DNA of 35,148 nt from a virus. Both the position numbers and the translations under genes were made by a program. The stretch is taken from positions 1 to 35,148 of IMG/VR virus record IMGVR_UViG_3300030389_001817, one strand, 5' to 3'. Below the pieces are notes generated by a model, which was given only the letters and a program-made list of their open reading frames with translations, was not told the origin of the DNA and did no database searches. This document shows, piece after piece, positions 24,096-33,186 of the stretch; within the stretch, counting starts at the first letter, position 1; every line of letters begins with the position of its first letter.

Positions 24096-25391
24096 TTATA
24101 CTCCTAATGCAATTCTGACAGGACTATTGCCTGCACCACTTTCAGAAACATCACCTCCAAAGCGGCTTTGTTTATAGTTCAATGTTTGCCTTACAATATC
24201 ATTGCCACTGACATCATATGCACTTGGATCATTCATAAGGTATGCGGCAGGCAACATGAATGCACATCCTTTTCCATCACCAACAGGACCAGTGCCAACA
24301 AGCACTTGACGCACGGTGCGGTTGAAATAATCTGAATTGATTGTTGTATTCAATGTAGTCAATGTCAAGTTCAATTCAACATCAACATCAGAGATTTCCA
24401 TGCCTGACATGGCAAGGATGGAATCAGAGTGACCAAGTGGTGTCAATGTGTTGGTGATTGTCAAAGTGAAATCTTCACAATCAAGTTTTGTGCGTGCTAA
24501 TTTATCACCTGTTGAACTTGCATTGGTCAATGATGTTGGTGATTGAGTTGACACTACAACATAAGAACCTCTGAAAAAAGGTGGTGCTCCTGTATTGTAT
24601 GAAGGTTCAACAGGACCGGCAGCGGTTCCATGATCATCTTGAATACATGCAGATTGATATGTTAATTCTGCCATAACTCGCCCGTTGTCAAGACTGATTG
24701 AAATTGATTCAAGAACGCATCCAAAACAATTTGTTTTAAAGTCAACACCGTTCACTTGAAATGCAACGCTTGCCACTTTTTCACCTGTGTTTGCTCTTGA
24801 ACCAGGATACCAAGTCTGCATTGCTCGAACAGTATCAGAAGTGGTCAAGGCAGACAATGCAGGTGAAATGGAAACGGCACCTGATTCATTATTATTAGTC
24901 ACCGCCGTATATTCTGCACGGCCTGCAACCTCAACACCAAGCAATCCACCAATGGCAAAATCACTTTCTGCCGTGGTTGGTGTGAAAAGATTGGTGTTTG
25001 CAACACCTGTTGGTGTGTCAGATGTAAAAGAATGCTTTGCAGTCTTGAAGCCGGCACCAAGCAAGTAACCAAGATAGTTTGAATCATAGTTGTCTGCAAC
25101 AGTTCCAATGGTGGTCAAGTCAAGTTGGATGACCACTTGGCCTGTTCTTCTTCTGACACGGCTGCCACTTGAATATACTGTATCAGGTTCAGGTGGTAAT
25201 CCATATGAACCATCACGTGCATCATTGCGTTCTGATGCAACGGGTTCACCATAAATCACAATTGGATCACGTTCACATGGAATTGATATAAATGTAAGTC
25301 CTGATATTGATGGTAGTCCTGTTGTTGAATCGAGTGAACCAAAATTGGTTGATTCACTTGCAACGCTTATGGACCTGTGTGTAACACTCAT
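24096..25391 (-). CDS. Major tail tube protein
   Basis: The 431 aa beta-rich protein sits immediately before the chaperone genes and after the tail terminator, the fixed position of the tail tube subunit. Segments such as TGQVVIQLDLTTIGT, VASVAFQVNGVDFKTNCF and SISISLDNGRVMAELTYQSA show the alternating strand pattern, and DVELNLTLTTLNTTINSDYF appears near the C-terminus. At ~430 residues it is longer than minimal tube proteins, so it may carry an added domain. ATG lies 3 bases after the preceding stop. Confidence 0.75.
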   Translation of the reverse strand: MSVTHRSISVASESTNFGSLDSTTGLPSISGLTFISIPCERDPIVIYGEPVASERNDARDGSYGLPPEPDTVYSSGSRVRRRTGQVVIQLDLTTIGTVADNYDSNYLGYLLGAGFKTAKHSFTSDTPTGVANTNLFTPTTAESDFAIGGLLGVEVAGRAEYTAVTNNNESGAVSISPALSALTTSDTVRAMQTWYPGSRANTGEKVASVAFQVNGVDFKTNCFGCVLESISISLDNGRVMAELTYQSACIQDDHGTAAGPVEPSYNTGAPPFFRGSYVVVSTQSPTSLTNASSTGDKLARTKLDCEDFTLTITNTLTPLGHSDSILAMSGMEISDVDVELNLTLTTLNTTINSDYFNRTVRQVLVGTGPVGDGKGCAFMLPAAYLMNDPSAYDVSGNDIVRQTLNYKQSRFGGDVSESGAGNSPVRIALGV

Positions 25392-25394
25392 GTT

Positions 25395-25859
25395 TTATTC
25401 CTCCAAGTATAAAAGGTCAAAAGGAAGTAAAAGCACAACGGCAGAAACTTCACCTGTGATGTCTTGTATGTTTTCAATTGTTGGTGTTTCAGGTATTAAA
25501 GAAACAATACCTGTATTGACTAAATCATAGTCCGGTCCTTTCAATGTATCAATCAACTTTGATGCATCTTCATTGATCAGACGTTTTAAGAATCCAAGAT
25601 CTTGAGGTATATCATACCTCACACGTAATTCCATAGACGTGCGTTTTCTTCCACTCAACCCCGCTTCACCATCATCAGAAGCAAAACTAATGGTTTCAAT
25701 TTCAAAGTACCGTGTGCTGTTTGGACGCTGATCAAGTGGTTGTGTTCTTCCATTTCCGGTGGCAATAGCAATGAATCCATGGTGTGCATCTGTCTTTGGT
25801 GTGATGCCTTCAATCATGTCTTCAAGTTTTTCAGTTGCTTTGAATATTCCTTGACTCAT
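25395..25859 (-). CDS. Tail terminator-like protein
   Basis: The 154 aa protein has an N-terminal helix (SQGIFKATEKLEDMIEGI) and beta segments (RYFEIETISFASDDG, RTSMELRVRYDI, VSAVVLLLPFDLLYLEE). This is the appearance of lambda gpU-type terminators that cap the tail and set its end. It lies between a tail-completion-like gene and the tube gene, the usual order. Its ATG follows the upstream gene stop by a base or two. Assignment is by order and size. Confidence 0.65.
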   Translation of the reverse strand: MSQGIFKATEKLEDMIEGITPKTDAHHGFIAIATGNGRTQPLDQRPNSTRYFEIETISFASDDGEAGLSGRKRTSMELRVRYDIPQDLGFLKRLINEDASKLIDTLKGPDYDLVNTGIVSLIPETPTIENIQDITGEVSAVVLLLPFDLLYLEE

Positions 25860-25860
25860 T

Positions 25861-26385
25861 TTAACTCAACTTGTCTGCAATGGCTTGACGTGCTGCAACC
25901 ACTAATAAACGGATTTCATCAGGACTCAATCCGAGGTATTCACGTTTTTCATTAACTGCATACCCATAATATTTAACATGGCTTGTCAAGCCAATCACAA
26001 ACTTTGTCTTGGTTGCTTTCAATACTACAAGATTATTCATCAAGGCACCTGAAAGAACAAGATCAACCTCTGCACTGTCTGTTTGATTTGGTACAGTTCC
26101 ACGTTGTCGTGACAGTTCTTTGTATTCTCTGTAACCACCGTCAAAACGCATTGTCTTACCTGTTTTACTCAAGACACCACCTTTCGGTTTCAATCTTGCA
26201 CCGGTGCCTTTGTCCATAGATATATAAATCTTTTTTCTTGAATACTTGTCAAACGCTGCACCATTGGCATCAATACCTTTGCTTGTACGCAGTTTGATTG
26301 ACGCAAGTGTATCCATTGCCAACCGCATTGTGTCTGCCTTGGTCCATATGGTTTTTGGTAATTTAAGTTTGACTTTACTTGGCAT
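25861..26385 (-). CDS. Tail completion/virion morphogenesis protein
   Basis: The 174 aa protein is basic at the N-terminus (MPSKVKLKLPKTIWTKADTM). It shows the pattern of HK97 gp10-like or Mu virion-morphogenesis proteins: GIDANGAAFDKYSRKKI, a central G-L-L strand region (VDLVLSGALMNNLVVLKATK), and the YYGYAVNEKREYLGLSPDEI C-terminus. It would join head and tail. The ATG at 26385 is chosen because AGGA lies 6 bases upstream, better than the start eight codons earlier. Confidence 0.7.
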   Translation of the reverse strand: MPSKVKLKLPKTIWTKADTMRLAMDTLASIKLRTSKGIDANGAAFDKYSRKKIYISMDKGTGARLKPKGGVLSKTGKTMRFDGGYREYKELSRQRGTVPNQTDSAEVDLVLSGALMNNLVVLKATKTKFVIGLTSHVKYYGYAVNEKREYLGLSPDEIRLLVVAARQAIADKLS

Positions 26386-26416
26386 AATCAATCCTAAATA
26401 GGAACTCATTTCCTAT

Positions 26417-27364
26417 TTAATGTTTCATTCCTCTTGTTGCAGTGAAAAAAGAATCATTGCTTGTTCTTGTATAGCCTTTCCATGATGCACGGAAATCAGA
26501 CTGCTTACCACCTGTTTCACGCCTATCAAGTTCACCTTCATCAACTACACCATCACCATCAACATCCAATGCGAGTGAACGCAGTGCAATGTCCATCAGA
26601 TCATGACACCTTTGACGCATTTGTTCTGCAATGTCCATCTGCAAACTTTGTTCATAAATGATGGCCGCCGTGCAATATGCATGTGCAAGATGAAACTGTT
26701 CAGGATTGAATACTTCATCCTCTGTGACTCCATCTGCAATGACTACATCACGCACTTGTAAAATCAACTCATCAAGGGCACCTTTGATCTGTGGTGCAAA
26801 ATCACTTTGCCGTCTTGGAATCATGTCTGCAAGTTGTGCAAAGAATCCAACCAAGTCATCATGTGAAAGACCTGTATTGAAAGGTCTTGGTGTGGACTTC
26901 AAAAGACCTTTCTCTTGTTTGGATTGTGTCAATGCACCAAGGTCAGTTGTGAAGTTGATTTGGTATGGATATGTGTTGGCAGTGGTCAAGACTGTAATTG
27001 TGTTTGTCAATGTAGTTGACCATAATGCAAATTCAAGTGATGCCGTTGAAGATAAATCAATTTCCCGTGGCAATGGTTCTGCAAGAATTGCAGTTGTTCC
27101 AACTACTCGAACCACAGTCACATTGTAAAAGGTGTCACCATTGGTGATCAAGAACCCTTTCATTTGATCACGTTGCAAACCAGTTGCTTGACTGTTGACT
27201 GTCAATGTGCGTCTGTCATTGGCAATAGCTGAAACGGTGGCACTTGAACGTGATTGTGAAAGACTATAATTGATACTGTTTAAGGTCAAGACAGGTGTGC
27301 CACTGATTGGACTTGGTGCAATCCACTCAAAAGTATAATCTTTATTTAATACGGCTTTTCTCAT
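26417..27364 (-). CDS. Head-tail connector/adaptor with EF-hand loop
   Basis: This 315 aa protein sits in the head-tail adaptor position after the MuF-like gene (overlap ATGA). The N-terminal half is beta-rich (SATVSAIANDRRTLTVNS). The C-terminal half is helical (LVGFFAQLADMIPRR, then FHLAHAYCTAAIIYEQSL). Residues 267-278, DVDGDGVVDEGE, fit the EF-hand calcium loop at ligand positions 1, 3, 5, 9 and 12 with Gly at 6, so calcium binding is likely. The helix following the loop continues DRRETGG. No close named family is recognised. Confidence 0.6.
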   Translation of the reverse strand: MRKAVLNKDYTFEWIAPSPISGTPVLTLNSINYSLSQSRSSATVSAIANDRRTLTVNSQATGLQRDQMKGFLITNGDTFYNVTVVRVVGTTAILAEPLPREIDLSSTASLEFALWSTTLTNTITVLTTANTYPYQINFTTDLGALTQSKQEKGLLKSTPRPFNTGLSHDDLVGFFAQLADMIPRRQSDFAPQIKGALDELILQVRDVVIADGVTEDEVFNPEQFHLAHAYCTAAIIYEQSLQMDIAEQMRQRCHDLMDIALRSLALDVDGDGVVDEGELDRRETGGKQSDFRASWKGYTRTSNDSFFTATRGMKH

Positions 27365-28281
27365 CTTTTCTTTGCTCCACTATTAGCATTTGAAATGTCT
27401 TTTGATGTTGCAAGTTTCAAGTTTGCAAGTTCAACAAAGTTGGATGTCACCGGACTCCATGAATGCCGGCAATTATATCCGCCGCCTGATGACCTAACTG
27501 ACAGACCTTGATTATTATTTAACTTACTCATTTGATCTTTGCTCACCACCTTGTTGATTAGTGGCACACAAAATTTTCTTGTGATTCCATCTTTTGGACC
27601 AGTATATAAATACAAATCCATGCCAACCGCATCAGCAGCAATCATGTTGACAGACCTGCCAAACTGACTGATTTTTGTACGTACTTCAGTGGTCAAGGTG
27701 CCGGCACCACGTTGCAAGGATTGTGCAAGATTGGACATTGCTTGATCCTTGGGTGTATCAACAACCATGGAAAGCAAGGAGTCACGCACATTCTTTGAAA
27801 CGGCAGGAATCACAATATCATCAAAGACGTTCTGAACAGTCAGAGTCTTCAATGCTTCAACTTCATTGTCAATGAACAGTGGTGTCCAAGTTGGATCAAC
27901 CACAGATAAAGAATCATTGATTGCTTGAAGAAGTTTATCTTGTTGTTCAATAAAATCTTCTATTGAATCAGCAAAACCACCTTCAAGAACAAGTTCAATC
28001 AACTGTTCTTTTTGAAGGTTTAGGAGAACGGCAGGGTCTGTTTGTTTTAGCAGATCATCAAGTTGTTTGATTAGCTTTTTTGATGACCTCGAATAAACCG
28101 TACCAAATTGGTCTGCCGTTCTTTTCTCTGCTTTGAGTTCTTTTATTTTTGCCTTGGTAATGTCTGCAAGTTGCTTTGGTTGGTCTTTCAATTGACGTTG
28201 CAAATCTTGAATGGCCTTTTCATCAGCATCCACTCTCTCTGCCAACATCACATGCGAGTGTTCTTCAAAGCAACAAAACAT
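27361..28281 (-). CDS. MuF-like minor head protein
   Basis: The 306 aa protein has a helical N-terminal two-thirds (LQRQLKDQPKQLADITKAKI, then repeated coiled segments). Its C-terminal domain is typical of phage minor head/MuF proteins: YTGPKDGITRKFCVPLINK, then GLSVRSSGGGYNCRHSWSPV, with a conserved Cys pair and His that usually bind metal. These proteins are packaged in small numbers with the portal. ATG at 28281 begins 11 bases after the capsid gene stop; AAGAG lies about 10 bases upstream. A second ATG at residue 12 (MLAERVD) is possible. Confidence 0.8.
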   Translation of the reverse strand: MFCCFEEHSHVMLAERVDADEKAIQDLQRQLKDQPKQLADITKAKIKELKAEKRTADQFGTVYSRSSKKLIKQLDDLLKQTDPAVLLNLQKEQLIELVLEGGFADSIEDFIEQQDKLLQAINDSLSVVDPTWTPLFIDNEVEALKTLTVQNVFDDIVIPAVSKNVRDSLLSMVVDTPKDQAMSNLAQSLQRGAGTLTTEVRTKISQFGRSVNMIAADAVGMDLYLYTGPKDGITRKFCVPLINKVVSKDQMSKLNNNQGLSVRSSGGGYNCRHSWSPVTSNFVELANLKLATSKDISNANSGAKKR

Positions 28282-28292
28282 TCATTATACTC

Positions 28293-29309
28293 TTATAGAC
28301 AATCTGTTATTAAGAAACCAAATGATGAATCAACCATCTTGAATTGGTTGACTTGTTCTGCCCAAACATAACGCCGGATCAAATCAAGGCTGTCATATTG
28401 ACCCGCAATCATATCTTTGTATTCAAAGTCTAGAGCAGTTACAGGCATGGCCTTCACGTTTCCTGTCTTTGAAACAATTGCATCAGATCCCTTCATGATT
28501 CCCATGAAGATTTGATCACTTGTCCAGATGTAACCCTCTGAAGATGTGGCACCGGCAACGGCAGTTTCACGGCGTGCAGCTCCAACATATACATTTGGAA
28601 TACCAAGAACGTTACGCAAGACTTGAATGATTGCCTCATCATTCAATAAAAGATTTCCACTTGCAACACCTTTGGTTGCGTCTCCAACATATCCACGCAT
28701 TTCAGGATTGCGTGCTAATTCACGGAATACTTCACGCCCAAGAATCAAAGTGTCAGGATTGATGCCGTGTGAGTTTGCAAAAACTAAATCTTTTACAATA
28801 TGAAGATCACTTAAAGGTTCTGCACCGGCGGCGTTGAACTTGACACCTTTACCACCTGTGATGGCATTAGCGTCTGACTTACTACCGGCGGCAAAGTTTG
28901 CGGCGGTGAATAGAAGGTCTGCTGCACGTTTTTCTTTTGCAAGTTTCATTGTGCGTGCAACCTTGCGTACAATGCGAGCCTCTTCAGAGCCGGGGTATTG
29001 TGAATCCTCAATATCTTCCATGGCAATTGAATCAGATGCACTGTAGATCTTGGCTTTGTATGTCAAGTTTGTTCTGTCAAAGGATCCAATCATGGTTCGA
29101 GATGCACCCGGTGCACGCTCTAAATCAAGATCAGGTGATCCCATGAAATTGCGTGTATTCTCAATTAAGAGCGTTCCACTTCTTTCAGGGATATTGACTT
29201 TTTCAAAGATTTGATCAGCAATTAATTGTGAATCACTTGGAATTGCCTCAATGGCAAGTGAAGTCAGAATCTGATCAACAGGATGTATATTACTATAAGA
29301 TGAAGCCAT
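28293..29309 (-). CDS. Major capsid protein
   Basis: The 338 aa protein has the layout of HK97-fold capsid proteins related to the Mu/SPO1-like group: IHPVDQILTSLAIEAIPSDS N-arm and RTMIGSFDRTNLTYKAKIYS. A helical spine EEARIVRKVARTMKLAKEKR follows, then AADLLFTAANFAAG, LILGREVFRELARNPEM, and a C-terminal beta region (MPVTALDFEYKDMIAGQYDS). It follows the decoration gene, and the order protease-scaffold, decoration, capsid is standard. No long N-terminal delta domain is present, consistent with a separate scaffold. Confidence 0.9.
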   Translation of the reverse strand: MASSYSNIHPVDQILTSLAIEAIPSDSQLIADQIFEKVNIPERSGTLLIENTRNFMGSPDLDLERAPGASRTMIGSFDRTNLTYKAKIYSASDSIAMEDIEDSQYPGSEEARIVRKVARTMKLAKEKRAADLLFTAANFAAGSKSDANAITGGKGVKFNAAGAEPLSDLHIVKDLVFANSHGINPDTLILGREVFRELARNPEMRGYVGDATKGVASGNLLLNDEAIIQVLRNVLGIPNVYVGAARRETAVAGATSSEGYIWTSDQIFMGIMKGSDAIVSKTGNVKAMPVTALDFEYKDMIAGQYDSLDLIRRYVWAEQVNQFKMVDSSFGFLITDCL

Positions 29310-29321
29310 TGTTTAAACTCC

Positions 29322-29708
29322 TTATGCTTTCACAACAGATGGACCAGTGAACAACACTAAAAGTTGTTCACCTGCACCGGCAGTGGATACTTGATTGATA
29401 TTAGGAAGGATTCGAGCAACAGGGTAGTCACTACTTGAAACAGCTGCAACCTGTCCATTGGCAGCACCTGTTAAAAGTGGTGTAGTTGCAAAAGTCAAGG
29501 CACCACTTGCAATCACACGTGTGGTTCCATGCACAACAACCTCAACAGTTTCACCGGCACTGCAAGCACGTTGTGCAACACCAACGCATCCAATTTCAGT
29601 TCCTGCATCAGTGATGGTGATTTTGCCATTGCCATCAATAGACACTAGAGCATATTCAGTGATGGCTTCAGCTGCCACAAAGCTTTGAACAATATTTTGA
29701 GTTTGCAT
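29322..29708 (-). CDS. Capsid decoration/stabilisation protein (DUF2190-like)
   Basis: The 128 aa protein resembles DUF2190-type decoration proteins: AAEAITEYALVSIDGNGKIT, then EIGCVGVAQRACSAGETVEV, VVHGTTRVIASGAL, and ARILPNINQVSTAGAGEQLL. Such small beta proteins bind the expanded shell and stabilise it. The gene is immediately before the major capsid gene and 3 bases after the protease-scaffold gene, the usual place. Confidence 0.8.
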   Translation of the reverse strand: MQTQNIVQSFVAAEAITEYALVSIDGNGKITITDAGTEIGCVGVAQRACSAGETVEVVVHGTTRVIASGALTFATTPLLTGAANGQVAAVSSSDYPVARILPNINQVSTAGAGEQLLVLFTGPSVVKA

Positions 29709-29711
29709 AAT

Positions 29712-30458
29712 TTAAACTCCGTATGCTTGATTGTATTCAGAAGGATTTGAAGACCGGAATTCTGTCAGTGCTTGACTGAAACTAATTCCTTTATCTTCAC
29801 TCAATTTCTTGATTTTAAGATTCAAGGATTCTTTGTTGATCTCTTGACCACTTGCACCATGACCAATTGTAGTCATTGGTACAACGCTATTGCTTGCACG
29901 TTCACTGAACATATTCCAAAAAGAGTCACGGCCTTCAAGCTTCATGTCATAAGCTTCACGTGCAACAGTCTCTTCATTAGGTGAGATTTTGCCTTCACTC
30001 AAGAGTTGATTCACTGCCGTGGTTTTCTCCACTTCAATCTTCTCTTGACGCAATTGTTGAACTTGCTCACGTAACATTTGAATCTCTGAAAGCAATGCAG
30101 GACTTGCGAGTGATTCAGACATCTTTTTATGTTCATTCATCTTCTTGTCCTTTTCATCTTCATCATGCTCTTTTTTATTATAGTGTTCATTCTTCATTTC
30201 TTTTTTGTCATCATAGTGTTCATTCTTCTTTTCTTCTTTGTCAGAATGTTCACCAAGCTTTTCATCTTTGTCAGACTTTTCACCAAGTTCTTCATTGTCT
30301 TGTGCAATCTTGGCTTCATTGTCTTCATTCATGGATTTGACTTGCTTTTCAAGTTGCTTGATCATCTCATCTTTTTGACGGTTCAGATCTTGTTCTCGAT
30401 TTGCAAAGTCTACAAGATCATCATGATCCATGGCATTCAATTGTTCTTTTGAATACAT
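29712..30458 (-). CDS. Nested scaffold protein (in-frame internal start)
   Basis: Within the protease-scaffold gene, ATG at 30458 (residue 442 of the full protein, MYSKEQLNAMDHDDLVDFAN) is preceded by AAAGGAG 9-10 bases upstream, one of the best ribosome sites in the operon. Translation from it would give a 248 aa scaffold without the protease. Lambda C/Nu3 and Mu I/Z use the same nested design. The region is very hydrophilic: EKSDKDEKLGEHSDKEEKKN, then an EHYDDKKEM/EHYNKKEH repeat, then coiled coil LLSEIQMLREQVQQLRQEK. Confidence 0.75.
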   Translation of the reverse strand: MYSKEQLNAMDHDDLVDFANREQDLNRQKDEMIKQLEKQVKSMNEDNEAKIAQDNEELGEKSDKDEKLGEHSDKEEKKNEHYDDKKEMKNEHYNKKEHDEDEKDKKMNEHKKMSESLASPALLSEIQMLREQVQQLRQEKIEVEKTTAVNQLLSEGKISPNEETVAREAYDMKLEGRDSFWNMFSERASNSVVPMTTIGHGASGQEINKESLNLKIKKLSEDKGISFSQALTEFRSSNPSEYNQAYGV

Positions 30459-31781
30459 GCTCAAATTCTCCTTTAATATGACTCTGTCTATTTTATCAGA
30501 TTGTTGTGCCGGCCGTGGTGTCAGTGTGATTGCCAACAGTTGAGCATCACCAACTTTGTCACCGCCGTCACGGGTGAAGATTTCACCGTGTAAATACTCA
30601 GGACTCGACCAAAGTATTCCACCGGCTTCATTAACTACTTTAAGACCTCTTTCATTGTAAGCAGGAACTGCATACAAACCATCCTCTTTCAGTTCTAGGT
30701 CAACAATAACACCCAATGCATTACCTGCATCCGGTCCTTGAACACCATCTTGAAAAGGACTTGTGGCATGTTGCCAATCAATGATCACAGGATCAGACTC
30801 TTTACGCACATTAAACACACGCACCATTTCATTCAACAGTTCATGATCAATGGCTTCACCAAGTGGTTTGCCGTTCATGCGTGAAGAGACTTGACCAAGT
30901 GAAAGAGTTTTGAAAGGTCTGCCAATGGTCAGACCATCAGGAACTTCATATGTTCTTATTTCATTCAACTGCAATGCCTCTGCATATGCAGTCAATGATT
31001 GTGCTTTTGAATCTGCTGTTTTCATTTGTTTAACAACTTTCCTTGACCATGCAAAACCTTCATCAGAACCCCAAAGATGCCAAGCTTGCCATCCTTTCCC
31101 TTGGTCTTTCCAAGTGGATCCTTTTTTATCAACTTCATGGCGTGTGAAATAGTTTAACATTCTCTTGACAGTGTCAGGACTCAACTGTTTACCGTTGGCT
31201 AAATCCCTTGCACGTGCAAGTCCAACTTCAGTGCCACCTCTTTGACTTGGTGGTTTAGTTGCTCGAACCTCAAGGCCACGTTTGGCAGCGTCTTGCACTC
31301 CCTTGGGTGGAACAAAATCAATGTGTGAATACTTGTCAGGAATTGAAAGCAATTCACCTTTGGTTTCTGATTCAGTGCGTTGTGGATGTCCCTTAGGTAG
31401 TAAGTCCAAGTCTGTGGTGTATGACTTCTTGCGTTCACCCGTTCCAACCAATTTCAAAAAAGCTTTGACACGTGCCAACGCCCATTGAGTTCTTGAAGTG
31501 ACCTGTGGTCTATGACTTGCAGAGAAGGCACCCGCACCACGTCTGAACACTGCTTTCAATGTGCCAAGATCAACCTGTTTTGATTTTGCACTGTACTTGT
31601 CATTGTGTTCATCTCTATATGTCTCAAGTGTCTTCACTGCTTTGTCAGAGATTTCAATGCCACCTCTTGCACCACTTGCAGACCCTTTTGGATTTTTCTT
31701 TGAACCTGTAATTTGGTCTTTCTTGGGTGCTGGTGTTTGTGCTTGTGTGCGTTTCTTCTTCACTCGGATCTTCTTAACCAT
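29712..31781 (-). CDS. Prohead protease-scaffold fusion protein
   Basis: The 689 aa protein joins several parts. Residues ~1-140 are a basic, DUF5824-like region (LKAVFRRGAGAFSASHRP, WALARVKAFLKL, DLLPKGHP). A conserved capsid-associated motif set follows (ARDLANGKQLSPDTVKRMLN, RHEVDKKG, AWHLWGSDEG). Residues ~285-440 are a Mu gpI-like protease, with IDWQHAT (candidate catalytic His), ILWSSPEY (candidate Ser) and LTPRPAQQ. Residues ~442-689 are a charged scaffold with EKKNEHYDDKK-type repeats and a coiled coil. It would shape the prohead and then process the scaffold. It overlaps the portal gene by 8 bases. A nested start at 30458 should give scaffold alone. Confidence 0.8.
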   Translation of the reverse strand: MVKKIRVKKKRTQAQTPAPKKDQITGSKKNPKGSASGARGGIEISDKAVKTLETYRDEHNDKYSAKSKQVDLGTLKAVFRRGAGAFSASHRPQVTSRTQWALARVKAFLKLVGTGERKKSYTTDLDLLPKGHPQRTESETKGELLSIPDKYSHIDFVPPKGVQDAAKRGLEVRATKPPSQRGGTEVGLARARDLANGKQLSPDTVKRMLNYFTRHEVDKKGSTWKDQGKGWQAWHLWGSDEGFAWSRKVVKQMKTADSKAQSLTAYAEALQLNEIRTYEVPDGLTIGRPFKTLSLGQVSSRMNGKPLGEAIDHELLNEMVRVFNVRKESDPVIIDWQHATSPFQDGVQGPDAGNALGVIVDLELKEDGLYAVPAYNERGLKVVNEAGGILWSSPEYLHGEIFTRDGGDKVGDAQLLAITLTPRPAQQSDKIDRVILKENLSMYSKEQLNAMDHDDLVDFANREQDLNRQKDEMIKQLEKQVKSMNEDNEAKIAQDNEELGEKSDKDEKLGEHSDKEEKKNEHYDDKKEMKNEHYNKKEHDEDEKDKKMNEHKKMSESLASPALLSEIQMLREQVQQLRQEKIEVEKTTAVNQLLSEGKISPNEETVAREAYDMKLEGRDSFWNMFSERASNSVVPMTTIGHGASGQEINKESLNLKIKKLSEDKGISFSQALTEFRSSNPSEYNQAYGV

Positions 31782-33186
31782 TGGCCTTTTTCCTTTTGAT
31801 CAAAGTTTCTGCCAATGCAGCAACACCACGGCCTTGTTGTGCGGTGCGGTCAAGTGGTGAACGTTCTGCAACCTCTGGTAAATCACCGGCACCTAGACGT
31901 TCTCTGATTGCTCTTTCAAGTTCATCATCTGGTGTCAATAATCCTGACTGGACAAGACCGGGCAACATTCCCAGTGATTCTGCCAAGTCATCAGTGTCAA
32001 GACCTGTATGTGTTAACCGTGGCAATTTGGATGGATCAACATACCCATAGTTCCAACGGATCAACCGCCCAATGGTTCCACCTCCACGCCTGTCACATCC
32101 ACTGATTTGACTTGCAACAATATCACAAAGATTGATTGCAGCACGTCTGAACACAGACAAGTGAACCTCACCAACAGACCTTGACCCCGTGTCTGAAATC
32201 CCAAGATTGGCAAATTGTGCCAAGAACGCTTGACTGATTTGATTATCACATTCTTTAATGATGTCCAATGGACCTTGTGAATACAGATATGGTGTTGTTG
32301 AATATGTATCAAACTTGACCACAGGTGATTCCACCAAGTATGCCAATTCAGTTGAAAGAAGTGCCTCCGCTTGTGCAGCTGCATCATCAATCATGGCACT
32401 CACATCCGCATCATTCAAACCTTGCATTTCTGCCTGACCACGGTCAACTGAAACCTTGGGTGTAGGAATTGCCCACCGTTCAAGACCAACGCACATCAAG
32501 TTGGAAACACGTTGCTTTGTTCTCCACCACCACCAAACAGGACGCAACATGCCAATGCCTTCAAAGTTCGAGCCGGTCCGGTTAAGCGTCAATAAAAGAA
32601 GTTTGTTTGCCGGGATTGGTTCAGGTGTGTATGTGTAGCCAACCACATTTTGCATGACTCCATCCAAGTGTTGGCCATCTTGAGACAACCACTTGTTATG
32701 TGCAGATGGTTCCCTATCTGCATAGTAGTCAAGCCACACTCTGATTTTGCCGGTGGAATCAGGACCAACTTTGTATATTTCTTCTGCATATCTGTACCCT
32801 GTTGGCACAAATTCCCACAGATAAGAAAGTTGATCTTCAAATGATGCACTCATTTGCCCGGCATATCCATCAAGTCCAAAAGCTTCATTAGCATACCGTG
32901 CAAGTTCTTCACTGACTGCATCACCTTCAACGCCTGGTTGAAAACGCCATGTGGCACTTAAAAGAGTCTGTCTTAACATATGCCATGAACGCCGTACCAC
33001 AGGATCAGTCTGTAACATTTCCTCAGCTTCACGCACCCAATTAAGGCCTGTGAGTTTTGGATTGCGTTCTTTTCCAATGATCTTGCCACCGGACAATTGG
33101 GTGCCACTTATACCACGTGTTCTGAAACGTGGCAACATGGCCTTCATATGGGGTTCATCTCTTTTATCATCAATCATGGTGCGCAC
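31774..33186 (-). CDS. Portal protein
   Basis: The ~470 aa protein resembles DUF935/Mu-like portals: LNWVREAEEMLQTDPVVRRS, TLLSATWRFQPG, LSYLWEFVPTGYRYAEEIYK. The stem/wing region is LLLLTLNRTGSNFEGIGMLR followed by PVWWWWRTKQRVSNLMCV, and further segments include ISQAFLAQFANLG and IRWNYGY. It forms the ring through which DNA enters. The start is uncertain. GTG at 33186, ATG at 33177 and ATG at 33147 all lack a strong ribosome site; AAGAG lies 11 bases before 33147. The intergenic region upstream (33187-33359) contains structured DNA and possible promoters. Confidence 0.85.
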   Translation of the reverse strand: MRTMIDDKRDEPHMKAMLPRFRTRGISGTQLSGGKIIGKERNPKLTGLNWVREAEEMLQTDPVVRRSWHMLRQTLLSATWRFQPGVEGDAVSEELARYANEAFGLDGYAGQMSASFEDQLSYLWEFVPTGYRYAEEIYKVGPDSTGKIRVWLDYYADREPSAHNKWLSQDGQHLDGVMQNVVGYTYTPEPIPANKLLLLTLNRTGSNFEGIGMLRPVWWWWRTKQRVSNLMCVGLERWAIPTPKVSVDRGQAEMQGLNDADVSAMIDDAAAQAEALLSTELAYLVESPVVKFDTYSTTPYLYSQGPLDIIKECDNQISQAFLAQFANLGISDTGSRSVGEVHLSVFRRAAINLCDIVASQISGCDRRGGGTIGRLIRWNYGYVDPSKLPRLTHTGLDTDDLAESLGMLPGLVQSGLLTPDDELERAIRERLGAGDLPEVAERSPLDRTAQQGRGVAALAETLIKRKKANG

